Assembly (NCBI GenBank): GCA_045655705.1 | Contig: JAZOPU010000009.1 | Coordinates: 4,318 to 68,317, forward strand | Length of the DNA stretch: 64,000 nt | Origin: Scatosoma sp045655705 | Lineage (GTDB): Bacteria; Bacillota; Clostridia; Christensenellales; Borkfalkiaceae | Direction of reading: 5' to 3' | In this document: positions 25,365 through 33,387 of the stretch, in pieces | Numbering within the stretch: position 1 is the stretch's first letter | Layout of the letters: each line of letters starts with the position of its first letter | Translations under genes and position numbers: made by a program | The notes under the pieces: generated by a model | What the model was told of the DNA's origin: nothing | What the model saw: only the letters and a program-made list of their open reading frames with translations | Databases searched by the model: none

Positions 25365-26491
25365 TATTCTTCTTGTGTGTTTTCCAATTCTTTGAGCGCG
25401 GATAACAGCTCGTCGATCTCGCCAGTGGAATTAAAATGCGAAAAGGAAACGCGAACCAAACCGCTTTGCGTGCCGAGCGCGTCGTGCATAAGCGGAGCGC
25501 AATGTAAGCCCCCGCGCACCGCGATATCATAGGTAGAAGAAAGCACGCTTGCAAGATATTCCGATTGCATATTTTTGTGCGCAAACGCCACGATCCCGCA
25601 CGCGTTGGGGTTGGAATAGGGCTGATAAACGGGTAAATTTTTTAATCCGTTTAATAAATATTCCGTCAAAGCGTAGTTTTTTTTGCGAACTTGCTCAAAA
25701 TAAAGGGAAAGGTGTCGCACGCCTTCTAAAAGCGAAAGGATAGCGGGAAAGGCAAGCGTACCCGCTTCCAAAGCGTCGGGATAGAAATCGGGCATTTCCA
25801 GCGATACGCTCATAGAGCCCGTTCCCCCGTGTAATAACGGTGAAAGTTCCACGCGATCGGAAAAAAGAAGCGCTCCGCTCCCTTGTATGCCCAGCATACC
25901 TTTATGCCCTGCCAAGGCGAGCATATCCACGCCCAAATCCCGCATAGACAGGGGGACGTGCCCTGCGCTTTGCGCACCGTCCACGAGCAATAAAACGCTA
26001 TCGGGTAAAACACGCCGAATTTCGGCGATCGGCGGGAGTGCGCCCGTTACGTTCGACGCACCCGTCATAGCCACGAGCTTGGTGTTTGGACGGAGTAGTT
26101 TTTGGATATCACTTGCACACACGTTCCCTTGTGAAAGCGTGCATATATCATAGGAGATAACGCCCGATTTTTGTAAATATTGCAACGGTCGAAGCACGGA
26201 ATTGTGTTCCATGGGCGTTGTAATCACGTGATCGCCCGCTTTTAAAGCTCCGAACAGCGCGATATTCAAAGCTTCGGTGCAGTTTTTTGTGAAAATCACG
26301 CGTTCGGGAGAATATCCGTCGAAAAATGCGCATAATTCACGGCGACAGCTTTGTACGAGATTAGCACAAGATAGAGAAAGTTTGTGACCGCTTCTGCCGG
26401 GATTGGCGCAAAGCTTGACAGCGGAAGAAACGGCAGAGAGCACGCTGTCGGGCTTTTGTCCGCCCGTGGCGGCGTTGTCAAAGTAGATCAT
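25361..26491 (-). CDS. cysteine desulfurase-like class V aminotransferase
   Basis: A PLP enzyme expected to release sulfur (or selenium) from cysteine (or selenocysteine) as a persulfide. The 376-residue protein begins IYFDNAATGGQKP, has the PLP lysine in ALAGHKGMLG near residue 195 and the active-site cysteine in RGGLHCAPLMH near 331. The RGGLHCAP loop is typical of the cysteine desulfurase-related subfamily TIGR01977 rather than IscS. AGAGGTG lies before the ATG. It is divergent from a DUF3343 gene, a small protein family thought to carry sulfur or selenium, which supports a paired job. Confidence 0.88.
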   Translation of the reverse strand: MIYFDNAATGGQKPDSVLSAVSSAVKLCANPGRSGHKLSLSCANLVQSCRRELCAFFDGYSPERVIFTKNCTEALNIALFGALKAGDHVITTPMEHNSVLRPLQYLQKSGVISYDICTLSQGNVCASDIQKLLRPNTKLVAMTGASNVTGALPPIAEIRRVLPDSVLLLVDGAQSAGHVPLSMRDLGVDMLALAGHKGMLGIQGSGALLFSDRVELSPLLHGGTGSMSVSLEMPDFYPDALEAGTLAFPAILSLLEGVRHLSLYFEQVRKKNYALTEYLLNGLKNLPVYQPYSNPNACGIVAFAHKNMQSEYLASVLSSTYDIAVRGGLHCAPLMHDALGTQSGLVRVSFSHFNSTGEIDELLSALKELENTQEEY

Positions 26492-26557
26492 AATAACACC
26501 TCTTGGGAAAAGTTAATCATAAAATATAGTATTCTGAAAATCAGGAGTGTATGACAT

Positions 26558-26815
26558 ATGATGATTTTGGCAGTATTCCGTTCGCGCGCGCATAGCCTTG
26601 ACTATGCGGAGCAATTGCATGCGCACGGTGTGCAGGCAACCACCGTTCCCGCGCCCAAGGAAGCAAAGATCGGTTGCGGACTTTGCGTTCGCTTCGACGC
26701 GCGGTATTTTGCGCGGGCACAAGCGATTCTTAAAATAGGCAAATATTCTTCCTTTAAAGGTTTTTATAAAACGGACTTTGAAAGCGGGAAAATGACGCTC
26801 ACCCCTTATCGGTGA
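26558..26815 (+). CDS. DUF3343 protein, putative S/Se carrier
   Basis: An 85-residue protein of the DUF3343 type. It has a small ferredoxin-like pattern (ILAVFRSRAHSLDYAEQL) and the family hallmark IGCGLCVRFD, with two Cys spaced CGLC near residues 46-49. Members often sit near selenium or cysteine desulfurase genes; here the neighbour, divergent by 66 nt, is a TIGR01977-type desulfurase. AGGAG lies 10 nt before ATG 26558; the second ATG at 26561 is also possible. A GAAA-tetraloop terminator follows. Confidence 0.8.
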   Translation: MMILAVFRSRAHSLDYAEQLHAHGVQATTVPAPKEAKIGCGLCVRFDARYFARAQAILKIGKYSSFKGFYKTDFESGKMTLTPYR

Positions 26816-26821
26816 CGGCGT

Positions 26822-26847
26822 GAAAAACGGGCGAAAGCCCGTTTTTC
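26822..26847 (+). terminator. terminator of the DUF3343 gene
   Basis: An 11-bp stem (GAAAAACGGGC with its complement) capped by a GAAA tetraloop; the T5 run is within the 3' arm, followed by CGTTTG. It directly precedes the nth promoter. Confidence 0.85.
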
Positions 26848-26849
26848 GT

Positions 26850-26878
26850 TTGACTTATAAAACACGCGGTGTTATAAT
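26850..26878 (+). promoter_or_regulatory. sigma-A promoter of nth, predicted leaderless transcript
   Basis: TTGACT (26850-26855) and TATAAT (26873-26878) are 17 bp apart. The predicted +1 is 26885 or 26886, at the ATG (26886), and there is no ribosome site. Confidence 0.8.
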
Positions 26879-26885
26879 AGAAACT

Positions 26886-27512
26886 ATGAAAAAGATAGAC
26901 CGCGAAAAAGCGCTGGCAAAGCTCGCACAGCTGTATAAAGACGCAAAACCTGCCTTGCACTATACCACGCCCTATGAACTTCTCGTGGCGGTGGTGCTTT
27001 CCGCGCAATGCACCGACGAGCGCGTGAATAAGGTTACGGCAAAGCTTTTTGAAAAATATAATACGCCTGAAAGAATGTGCACGCTTTCGCAAAAAGAGCT
27101 GGAAAGGTACATCTTTTCTTGTGGGTTCTACCGAATGAAAGCCGAGCATATACTCTCCGCTTCCCGCGATATTTTGGATAAATTTAACGGCGAAGTACCA
27201 AACACGGTGGAGAGCTTGCAAACGCTTGCGGGCGTTGGCAAAAAGACGGCGAACGTCGTGTATTCGGTGGCGTTCGGCGGGGATGCGATTGCAGTGGATA
27301 CGCACGTGTTTCGAGTGAGTAACCGTTTAGGACTTGCCAAGGGCAACACGCCCGAAGCGGTAGAAAAGGGCTTGAATAAAGCCATTCCAAAAAAAGATTG
27401 GTCGAAGGCGCACCATTGGCTGATTTGGCACGGGCGTAAAGTTTGCCATTCTCAACGCCCCGATTGTGAAAATTGCCTTTTGAAAACGGAATGTGATTAT
27501 TATAAAAAATAA
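26886..27512 (+). CDS. nth: endonuclease III
   Basis: A DNA glycosylase/AP lyase that removes oxidised pyrimidines. The 208-residue protein has the helix-hairpin-helix LQTLAGVGKKTANVVY (about 107-122) with the catalytic Lys, the catalytic Asp in AVDTHVFRVSNRLG (about 137-150), and a C-terminal 4Fe-4S loop with spacing C-x6-C-x2-C-x5-C (VCHSQRPDCENCLLKTEC). ATG 26886 is used because the protein family starts here and the promoter places +1 at this codon. It is followed by a hairpin and a tiny-gene pair. Confidence 0.95.
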   Translation: MKKIDREKALAKLAQLYKDAKPALHYTTPYELLVAVVLSAQCTDERVNKVTAKLFEKYNTPERMCTLSQKELERYIFSCGFYRMKAEHILSASRDILDKFNGEVPNTVESLQTLAGVGKKTANVVYSVAFGGDAIAVDTHVFRVSNRLGLAKGNTPEAVEKGLNKAIPKKDWSKAHHWLIWHGRKVCHSQRPDCENCLLKTECDYYKK

Positions 27513-27521
27513 GTATAAAAA

Positions 27522-27564
27522 CCCCTTGTTTGTCCCATACTTTGGTAAAATAAGGGGGATTTTT
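27522..27564 (+). terminator. hairpin terminator of nth overlapping the next ribosome site
   Basis: CCCCTTGTTT (27522-27531) pairs with AAATAAGGGG (about 27548-27557), with one G-T pair and a loop of about 16 nt, followed by GGATTTTTT. The AAGGGGG of the 3' arm is also the only Shine-Dalgarno candidate for ATG 27566. Confidence 0.65.
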
Positions 27565-27565
27565 T

Positions 27566-27778
27566 ATGGACAAACAAAGTCAAACCAAGTGCGAACAGCC
27601 GATTATCCAAGAACTGATTGCTTTGGAAGATTTGGCGGAGAAAAAGACGAAAATCTATTCAAGGCTTTTAATGGACGCAGCGCTTGCCAAGGATATGGAA
27701 AAGCTGTCCGAGCGTCATCAAAACAGAAAACAAGCGCTTTGCACGTTGCTTTCGGGCAAAAAGGGGGATAAAGAATGA
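27566..27778 (+). CDS. small helical protein, first of a coupled pair
   Basis: A 70-residue charged protein: MDKQSQTKCEQPIIQELIAL, then a helical EKKTKIYSRLLMDAAL, with one Cys near each end. The stop overlaps the next start by ATGA, so translation is coupled. AAGGGGG lies about 7 nt before ATG 27566, inside the terminator stem. The pairing with the next gene resembles small spore-coat gene pairs of Clostridia (CotF-like), but similarity is weak. No membrane segment. Confidence 0.6.
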   Translation: MDKQSQTKCEQPIIQELIALEDLAEKKTKIYSRLLMDAALAKDMEKLSERHQNRKQALCTLLSGKKGDKE

Positions 27779-27993
27779 AACTGGAAAAACGCGAAATTAC
27801 GCTGAACGAATACGACAGTTTGCGCGATATCTACCAAACGGAAAAAGGACTGCTCTTTGCGTATGCCCAAGCGGTTGGGGGATTGGAGCGAAAGCAAAGC
27901 TTGCACACGCTTTTGGATTTTATGCAAGAAACGTGTCAGGATTTGTATTTTGTCAACGGACTTATAAACGGATCGGCAATCGAGAATAAATGA
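27775..27993 (+). CDS. small helical protein, possibly CotF-like
   Basis: A 72-residue protein with LEKREITLNEYDSLRDIYQ then FAYAQAVGGLERKQSLHTLL. The ITLNE-DSL-D-EK pattern at the N terminus recalls small ferritin-like coat proteins of the CotF group seen in spore formers; the match is partial, so this is an inference. It starts by ATGA overlap with the preceding gene. A UUCG-loop terminator begins at its stop codon. Confidence 0.6.
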   Translation: MKLEKREITLNEYDSLRDIYQTEKGLLFAYAQAVGGLERKQSLHTLLDFMQETCQDLYFVNGLINGSAIENK

Positions 27994-28017
27994 AAAACGC
28001 GCTTCGGCGCGTTTTTT
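27993..28017 (+). terminator. terminator with UUCG tetraloop
   Basis: A 10-bp stem AAAAACGCGC/GCGCGTTTTT with TTCG loop and T6; it ends the tiny-gene pair. Confidence 0.9.
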
Positions 28018-28029
28018 AAAGTATAACCC

Positions 28030-28058
28030 TTGACAAAGTTTGTCGAATATTGTATAAT
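28030..28058 (+). promoter_or_regulatory. consensus sigma-A promoter of mscL
   Basis: TTGACA (28030-28035) and TATAAT (28053-28058), 17-bp spacer; AAGGAAGG follows before ATG 28087. Confidence 0.9.
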
Positions 28059-28086
28059 AATAAAAAAATACAAGGAAGGCAAACTT

Positions 28087-28722
28087 ATGGCAAAGGAAAA
28101 GAAAGAAGGAAGAGTTGCAAAATTCTTTGCAGAATTTAAAAAGTTTATCACACGCGGAAACGTGCTGGATATGGCAGTCGGCGTTATCGTTGGCGGTGCG
28201 TTTACGGCAATCGTCAACGGACTTAGTAATTTCATCTTAAAGCCCTTAATCAATTGGCTTATCGCGGCGATTTTGGGTAAAGACGGTTTGAGCGGTGCAA
28301 TCACGATGCTCTCTCCCGCATACGACGAAGCGGGCGCGGTCGTGCTTGCCGACTCCATTTATATTGATTGGGGTTCTTTTATCAGTGCGATTATCAACTT
28401 CTTCCTGATCGCATTCGTACTGTTTAGTATCGTGCGTATTATGAATAGAGTAAAAGAAGCGAACGATAGATTAGAGCAGGGATTGGAAACGGTAAAGAAC
28501 GAACAAAAAGCCATTCAAGCGATTCGTAAAGAACAAAAAGTAAGCTACGTGAAAGCGCAAGAGATTTATGCAAAACAAGTAGAAGAAGCGAAAGCAAAGA
28601 AAGCGGAGGCGGACGCAAAAGCGGCAGAGATTGCGGCGGCGGAAGCGGCGGCTGCCGAAGAAAAAGCCACGGCAAACACCCGTCTTTTAGAAGAAATACG
28701 CGATTTGCTTAAAAACAAATAA
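28087..28722 (+). CDS. mscL: large-conductance mechanosensitive channel with long helical tail
   Basis: MscL opens on membrane tension to release solutes during osmotic downshock. After ATG 28087 come the conserved FKKFITRGNVLDMAVGVIVGGAFTAIV block (about 18-42), split between the N-helix and TM1, and TM2 near 95-118 (FISAIINFFLIAFVLFSIV). The usual length is 130-150 residues; this one has 211 because a tail of about 80 residues, charged then Ala/Glu/Lys-rich, forms a long predicted coiled coil ending RLLEEIRDLLKNK. It has its own promoter and ribosome site. Confidence 0.93.
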   Translation: MAKEKKEGRVAKFFAEFKKFITRGNVLDMAVGVIVGGAFTAIVNGLSNFILKPLINWLIAAILGKDGLSGAITMLSPAYDEAGAVVLADSIYIDWGSFISAIINFFLIAFVLFSIVRIMNRVKEANDRLEQGLETVKNEQKAIQAIRKEQKVSYVKAQEIYAKQVEEAKAKKAEADAKAAEIAAAEAAAAEEKATANTRLLEEIRDLLKNK

Positions 28723-28731
28723 GAAAATCGT

Positions 28732-28760
28732 TTGACAATTTTTCTCAAAACGGGTATAAT
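28732..28760 (+). promoter_or_regulatory. sigma-A promoter of the pheST T-box transcript
   Basis: Perfect TTGACA (28732-28737) and TATAAT (28755-28760) with a 17-bp spacer; predicted +1 near 28767. Confidence 0.92.
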
Positions 28761-28766
28761 AAATAA

Positions 28767-29017
28767 AAAGCGATGAAAAAGCGGGTATTTTTCAAAATAC
28801 GCAGTCAAAAGAGAACGCGTTCGTAGGCTGAAAAACGCGTGGCTACGGAGAAATTCCCTTTCACTTTGGAGCTGTCTTTTTGAGCCTTTATAGGGGTAGG
28901 AAAGAACGCACGCGCGGCGTTATTGCGAAAATAAGGCACGGGGTTTCCGTGCGAATGCAGGTGGTACAGCGAGAAACTTCGCCCTGCGCAACGATACGTT
29001 GCGCAGGGCTTTTACTT
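28767..29017 (+). promoter_or_regulatory. T-box riboswitch controlling pheS-pheT
   Basis: The leader of about 270 nt between promoter and ATG 29041 carries a T-box element near 28954-28972 (AATGCAGGTGGTACAGCG, close to the conserved AGGGTGGNACCGCG) and a downstream terminator. By analogy to other leaders, GGAGAAATTCCC in Stem I places a candidate specifier UUC (Phe) at 28854-28856, consistent with the downstream genes, though I have not folded Stem I completely. Uncharged tRNA-Phe would stabilise the antiterminator and permit pheS-pheT expression. This leader also accounts for the 318-base gap without a coding gene. Confidence 0.88.
28981..29017 (+). terminator. T-box terminator
   Basis: A 13-bp perfect stem (28981-28993 with 28997-29009) on an ATA loop, then TTTTACTTT. 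It is mutually exclusive with the T-box antiterminator. Confidence 0.9.
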
Positions 29018-29040
29018 TATTAACAAACAAGGAGCAGTTT

Positions 29041-30054
29041 ATGAAAGAGAAAATCAATCAACTTCGTGAAGAGATAATATCTTCCATTGAAAAGGCGGAA
29101 ACGGGTAGGGCGTTATACGAGCTGAAAGTGCATTTTCAAACGTCGCTCAAAGGCATTATGAGCGGTATGAAAGACCTTGCCAAAGAAGATCGTCCTGCGT
29201 TTGGTAAGATTGTCAACGAGTTTAAGCAAGCAATGGAAGAATTATTTGAAGAGCGCGCGAAAGTCGTTCGTGAAATGGAAATGCAAAAGAAATACGCTTC
29301 CGAGCGCGTGGATATTTCTATGCCCGGGAAAACGTATAAAGCAGGTGCATTGCACCCGATCACGCTCGTGAAAAACGAACTTATCGATATTTTTGCAGGT
29401 ATGGGTTTTAAGGTGTTTGAAGGTCCGGAAATTGAAACGGACTATTATAACTTTACCGCGCTCAACACCCCCAAGGACCACCCCGCAAGGGATATGCAGG
29501 ATACGTTCTATCTTGCGGATAATTTACTGCTTAGAACGCAAACCTCGGCAGGACAAATTCGGGTTATGGAAAAGGAAAACCCGCCTATTAAAATTTTATC
29601 CCCGGGGCGTGTGTTCCGTTCCGACGACGACGCAACCCACTCGCCCATGTTCCATCAAATGGAAGGGCTTGTGGTGGATAAGGGGATCACCCTTTGCGAT
29701 TTGCAAGGTATGCTGGCGGAGTTTGCGAGAAAAATGTTCGATACGTCCACGAAAGTGCGTTTGCGCCCCAGCTATTTCCCGTTCACCGAACCGAGCGTAG
29801 AAGTGGATTTGAGTTGTTCGGAATGCGGTGGTAAGGGTTGTAGATTGTGTAAGGGCACGGGTTGGATCGAAGTGCTGGGCGCGGGTATGGTCAACCGTCG
29901 CGTGCTGGAAAATTGCGGGGTTGATCCCGACGAATACACAGGCTTTGCGTTCGGTATGGGTATCGAGCGTATCGCTATGCTGAAATACGGCGTAAACAAT
30001 ATTAAAACGCTTTTTGAAAACGACGTGCGTTTTATTGAGCAGTTTGAAGAGTAA
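29041..30054 (+). CDS. pheS: phenylalanyl-tRNA synthetase alpha subunit
   Basis: The catalytic subunit of the alpha2-beta2 enzyme that charges tRNA-Phe. The 337-residue protein has an N-terminal coiled coil (about 1-85), motif 1 near HPITLVKNELIDIFAGMGF, motif 2 VFRSDDDATHSPMFHQMEG (about 190-208) and motif 3 GFAFGMGIERIAML (about 302-315). A C-x2-C-x4-C-x2-C cluster lies near 258-270. ATG 29041 follows AAGGAGC. It is controlled by the T-box leader and is followed by pheT after 11 nt. Confidence 0.97.
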   Translation: MKEKINQLREEIISSIEKAETGRALYELKVHFQTSLKGIMSGMKDLAKEDRPAFGKIVNEFKQAMEELFEERAKVVREMEMQKKYASERVDISMPGKTYKAGALHPITLVKNELIDIFAGMGFKVFEGPEIETDYYNFTALNTPKDHPARDMQDTFYLADNLLLRTQTSAGQIRVMEKENPPIKILSPGRVFRSDDDATHSPMFHQMEGLVVDKGITLCDLQGMLAEFARKMFDTSTKVRLRPSYFPFTEPSVEVDLSCSECGGKGCRLCKGTGWIEVLGAGMVNRRVLENCGVDPDEYTGFAFGMGIERIAMLKYGVNNIKTLFENDVRFIEQFEE

Positions 30055-30065
30055 GGAGATAGACG

Positions 30066-32504
30066 ATGAAAGCACCTTTCAGTTGGTTAAAAGATTACGT
30101 AGATATAGACATAACGGCGCAAGAGCTTGCGGAAAAATTATTCTCTTGCGGTTTTGAAGTGGAAGAACTTTCCTACCTTGGCGCGAAGATCAACCGCGTG
30201 GTGGTGGGTGAAGTCAAAGCACTCACGCCCCACCCCGATAGCGATCACATGCAAATTTGCACGGTTGATTGCGGAGAAGAATACGGTAGGGATTTACAAA
30301 TCGTTACGGGCGCACCCAACGTATACGTGGGTATGAAAACGCCTTGCGCGCTGGATAATTCCACCGTTGTAGAAAGCAATCCAGCTATGCTGGAAAAGAA
30401 CCCCGACGGGATCAAAAAAATTAAAAAAGGCAAGCTTCGCGGTGTGGAATCGTTTGGTATGCTTTGCTCTGGCGAAGAGCTGGGAATTAACGACGATTTT
30501 TATGCAGGTGCGGAAGTCAACGGGCTTTTGGATTTGGATAAATCCGCTCCCGTGGGCGAAGATATCAAAAAGATCGTGGGGTTAGACGATTGGATTTTCG
30601 ATATTTCCATCACCGCCAACCGCCCTGACTGTCAATGCATTTTCGGTATCGCGCGTGAAGTGGCGGCGGTGCTGAAAAAACCGCTGAAAAACCCCGACTA
30701 TTCGTACACCGCGCATACATCGAACGCACAACCCGTTAGCGTGGAAGTTCGCGCAAGCGAGCTTTGCCCGCGGTACGTGGGGCATTTCGTAGAAAACATT
30801 CAAAACGTACAAACGCCCGCTTGGATGCGTAAACGTTTGGCACTTTCGGGTATTCGTTCCATTTCCCCGATCGTGGATATTACGAATTTTGTACTTTTGG
30901 AAATGGGACAACCTATGCACGCGTTCGACGCCGACGAGCTGGGAGATAGAAAAATTATCGTGCGCAGAGCGGAGAACGGCGAAAAGATCACCACGCTCGA
31001 CGAAAAAGAATTTACGCTCACAAGCGACAATCTCGTGATTTGCGACGGTAAAAAACCCGTTGCGCTTGCAGGTATTATGGGCGGGTTGAATAGTGAAATT
31101 AAAGCTACGACGAAAAACGTCTATTTTGAAGCGGCGAAATTTGCCCGCGATAACGTGCGTAAGACTTCCCGTGCGCTCGGTCAATCGTCCGATTCTTCTT
31201 CGCGTTTTGAAAAGGGCGTAGACGCCTATACGAACGAATGGGGTATGGCGCGCGCGTTGCACCTTATTGAAGAGCTTGGATGCGGAACGGTTACTAATAT
31301 CCGAAGCGACGTTTGTGCAACCGATTTAACGCCCCGCAAAATGACGGCGAGCATTGCCAAAATCAATGCACTCCTTGGTATCACCGTACCGAACGCGGAA
31401 ATACAAAACATATTGGAAAGTCTTTCGTTTAAACCGCAAATTGACGGGGATAGCTTGATTGTGGAAATACCCGGCTATCGCGACGACGTGGACGGTTATC
31501 CCGACCTTGCGGAAGAAATTATCCGTATGTACGGCTACGAGCACATCACGCCCACGTTCTTGGAAAAAGCGAGCGTGACGGGCGGTGGATTAAACGACGA
31601 ACAAAAACGCGAAATGCATCTTAAAAATATGCTCCGCGTGCAAGGCTTTTTGGAAGCGTATAACTATTCGTTCTATTCCCCGAAAGATTTTGCACTTATG
31701 AAACTCAAAGAAGACGCGATAGAGCGTAACGCCGTGCGTATTCTCAATCCCATAAGCGAAGAGCTTTCGATTATGCGCACCTTCCTTGCGCCGAGTATGC
31801 TTTCTAACGCCGTGCGCAATATCCGTCGCGGTAACGACGAGGGCAGAGAATTTGAAATTGCAAATATCTATCTGCCCCGCGATACGGTATCGGGGGAACA
31901 GCCCGAAGAAAGAAAACATCTCGTTTTGGGGATTTGGGGCGGAAAGAACGATTTCTTTGATATGAAAGGTGCAATTGAGCGTATTGCCGACGGTTTCCAT
32001 ATCAAGTTCACCTATGAGCGTGCGGAAAAGACGTATTTGCACCCCGGTATATCCGCGAACGTCATTTTTGAAAAAACGGTGGTCGGTTCGTTTGGCGAGC
32101 TTGATCCTGCGATTGCAAACGACCTTGGCTTGGATAAAAAAGTATATCTTGCCGAGCTTGATATTGACGCTTTGAAAGAAAAAATGGACGATCGCGTGCA
32201 ATACGTGAACTTGCCCAAGTTCCCCGCTGTAAAACGCGACCTTGCCTTGATTGTGGACGAAGAGCTTACCTGCGGACAAATCGAAGACGTGCTTATGCAT
32301 TCGTGTAAATACGTAACGAAAGCAACGCTTTTCGACGTGTACCGTGGCGGACAAGTGCCCGAAGGTAAAAAGAGTATGGCGTTCACACTCACGTTCACGC
32401 CCGATGCGACGGCAGAAAAAGCGTTCACGCCCGAAACGCTGGATAATTTCGTGAAGAAAATACTTGGCAATCTTAAATTCAAGCTTGGCGTAGAGCTTCG
32501 GTAA
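30066..32504 (+). CDS. pheT: phenylalanyl-tRNA synthetase beta subunit
   Basis: The 812-residue beta subunit binds tRNA and hosts the editing site. Domains in order: an EMAP/tRNA-binding-like OB domain (about 40-160, containing KALTPHPDSDHMQICTVD), B3/4 editing domain (about 210-390, with ALAGIMGG), B5 (about 410-480), a catalytic-like core, and a C-terminal ferredoxin-fold anticodon-binding domain (about 717-812, YVNLPKFPAVKRDLALIV at its start). Length agrees with the family. It lies 11 nt after pheS. Confidence 0.97.
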   Translation: MKAPFSWLKDYVDIDITAQELAEKLFSCGFEVEELSYLGAKINRVVVGEVKALTPHPDSDHMQICTVDCGEEYGRDLQIVTGAPNVYVGMKTPCALDNSTVVESNPAMLEKNPDGIKKIKKGKLRGVESFGMLCSGEELGINDDFYAGAEVNGLLDLDKSAPVGEDIKKIVGLDDWIFDISITANRPDCQCIFGIAREVAAVLKKPLKNPDYSYTAHTSNAQPVSVEVRASELCPRYVGHFVENIQNVQTPAWMRKRLALSGIRSISPIVDITNFVLLEMGQPMHAFDADELGDRKIIVRRAENGEKITTLDEKEFTLTSDNLVICDGKKPVALAGIMGGLNSEIKATTKNVYFEAAKFARDNVRKTSRALGQSSDSSSRFEKGVDAYTNEWGMARALHLIEELGCGTVTNIRSDVCATDLTPRKMTASIAKINALLGITVPNAEIQNILESLSFKPQIDGDSLIVEIPGYRDDVDGYPDLAEEIIRMYGYEHITPTFLEKASVTGGGLNDEQKREMHLKNMLRVQGFLEAYNYSFYSPKDFALMKLKEDAIERNAVRILNPISEELSIMRTFLAPSMLSNAVRNIRRGNDEGREFEIANIYLPRDTVSGEQPEERKHLVLGIWGGKNDFFDMKGAIERIADGFHIKFTYERAEKTYLHPGISANVIFEKTVVGSFGELDPAIANDLGLDKKVYLAELDIDALKEKMDDRVQYVNLPKFPAVKRDLALIVDEELTCGQIEDVLMHSCKYVTKATLFDVYRGGQVPEGKKSMAFTLTFTPDATAEKAFTPETLDNFVKKILGNLKFKLGVELR

Positions 32505-32505
32505 A

Positions 32506-33387
32506 GTGAAACGAAAAGAAAGCATTTCCCGCTTTGGTTTTTTCAATATTGATAAACCGTCGGGAATAACTTCGGGCTCGGTGGTAAATAAATGTAAATG
32601 GCTTTCGGGTGTGCCCTGTGGGCACATGGGCACGCTCGATCCGCTCGCAAGCGGCGTTTTGCCCGTAGGGGTGGGGAAAGCCACACGCCTTTTCGATTAT
32701 TTTTTGGATAAGGAAAAGGAATATGTCGCCAAATTTACCTTTGGCGTAACTTCCGACACGCTGGATAGTACGGGCGAATTAAAAGCGCAAGGGCGTATCC
32801 CGAGCGCGGAAGAAATTGCAAGCGTATTGCCTGCGTTCGTGGGCGAAATTATGCAAGTCCCGCCCAAATATAGCGCGAAAAACGTCAACGGTCAAAGGGG
32901 CTATGACCTTGCAAGACAGGGCGTAGAGTTTGAGCTTGCGCCAAAAAAAATACGCATTTTCGGCGTGGAGCTTTTGGGAAAAGCGAAAGAAGAGAATACG
33001 TTCGAGTTCAAGATTAACTGTGGTGGCGGTACGTATATCCGTTCGCTTGCCCGCGATATTGCAGAAAAACTTGGCACGAGCGCGGTAATGAGCGGTCTGC
33101 GCCGTACGAAAAGCGGTGTGTTTGGGATAGAAAACAGTATTCCGTTTTCCGTGCTTGAAAGCGATCCAAGCGCGCAAGAGCTGGAAAAGTATCTTATTCC
33201 AACGGAAAGCGTATTGCCTTATGAAAATTTGTGCCTTGTAGAAAAGGACGAAGAAAAACTACTCCGCGGTTTGACCGTACCCGTTGAGCAAGCGGACGGA
33301 CTTTATAAAATGTACGTAGGCGGAGAGTTTTACGGCATTGCCGAAGTGGTAAAAGGTAGCGCAAAAGCAAAGACGAAATTATGTTAA
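32506..33387 (+). CDS. truB: tRNA pseudouridine-55 synthase
   Basis: It makes pseudouridine at position 55 in the T-loop of tRNAs. The 293-residue protein has FFNIDKPSGITS near residues 12-23 and the catalytic Asp in GHMGTLDPLASGVLPV near residue 45. RGYDLARQG and GTYIRSLARDIAEKLG are also present. The GTG start at 32506 lies one base after the pheT stop, so it is probably coupled; no ATG fits the family N terminus. In Firmicutes truB usually precedes ribF, as here, with a 7-nt overlap. Confidence 0.95.
   Translation: MKRKESISRFGFFNIDKPSGITSGSVVNKCKWLSGVPCGHMGTLDPLASGVLPVGVGKATRLFDYFLDKEKEYVAKFTFGVTSDTLDSTGELKAQGRIPSAEEIASVLPAFVGEIMQVPPKYSAKNVNGQRGYDLARQGVEFELAPKKIRIFGVELLGKAKEENTFEFKINCGGGTYIRSLARDIAEKLGTSAVMSGLRRTKSGVFGIENSIPFSVLESDPSAQELEKYLIPTESVLPYENLCLVEKDEEKLLRGLTVPVEQADGLYKMYVGGEFYGIAEVVKGSAKAKTKLC

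Noticed and set aside
31590..32684. Long minus-strand frame of 364 residues
   Set aside because: It is antisense to the certain pheT and truB genes with no family resemblance.
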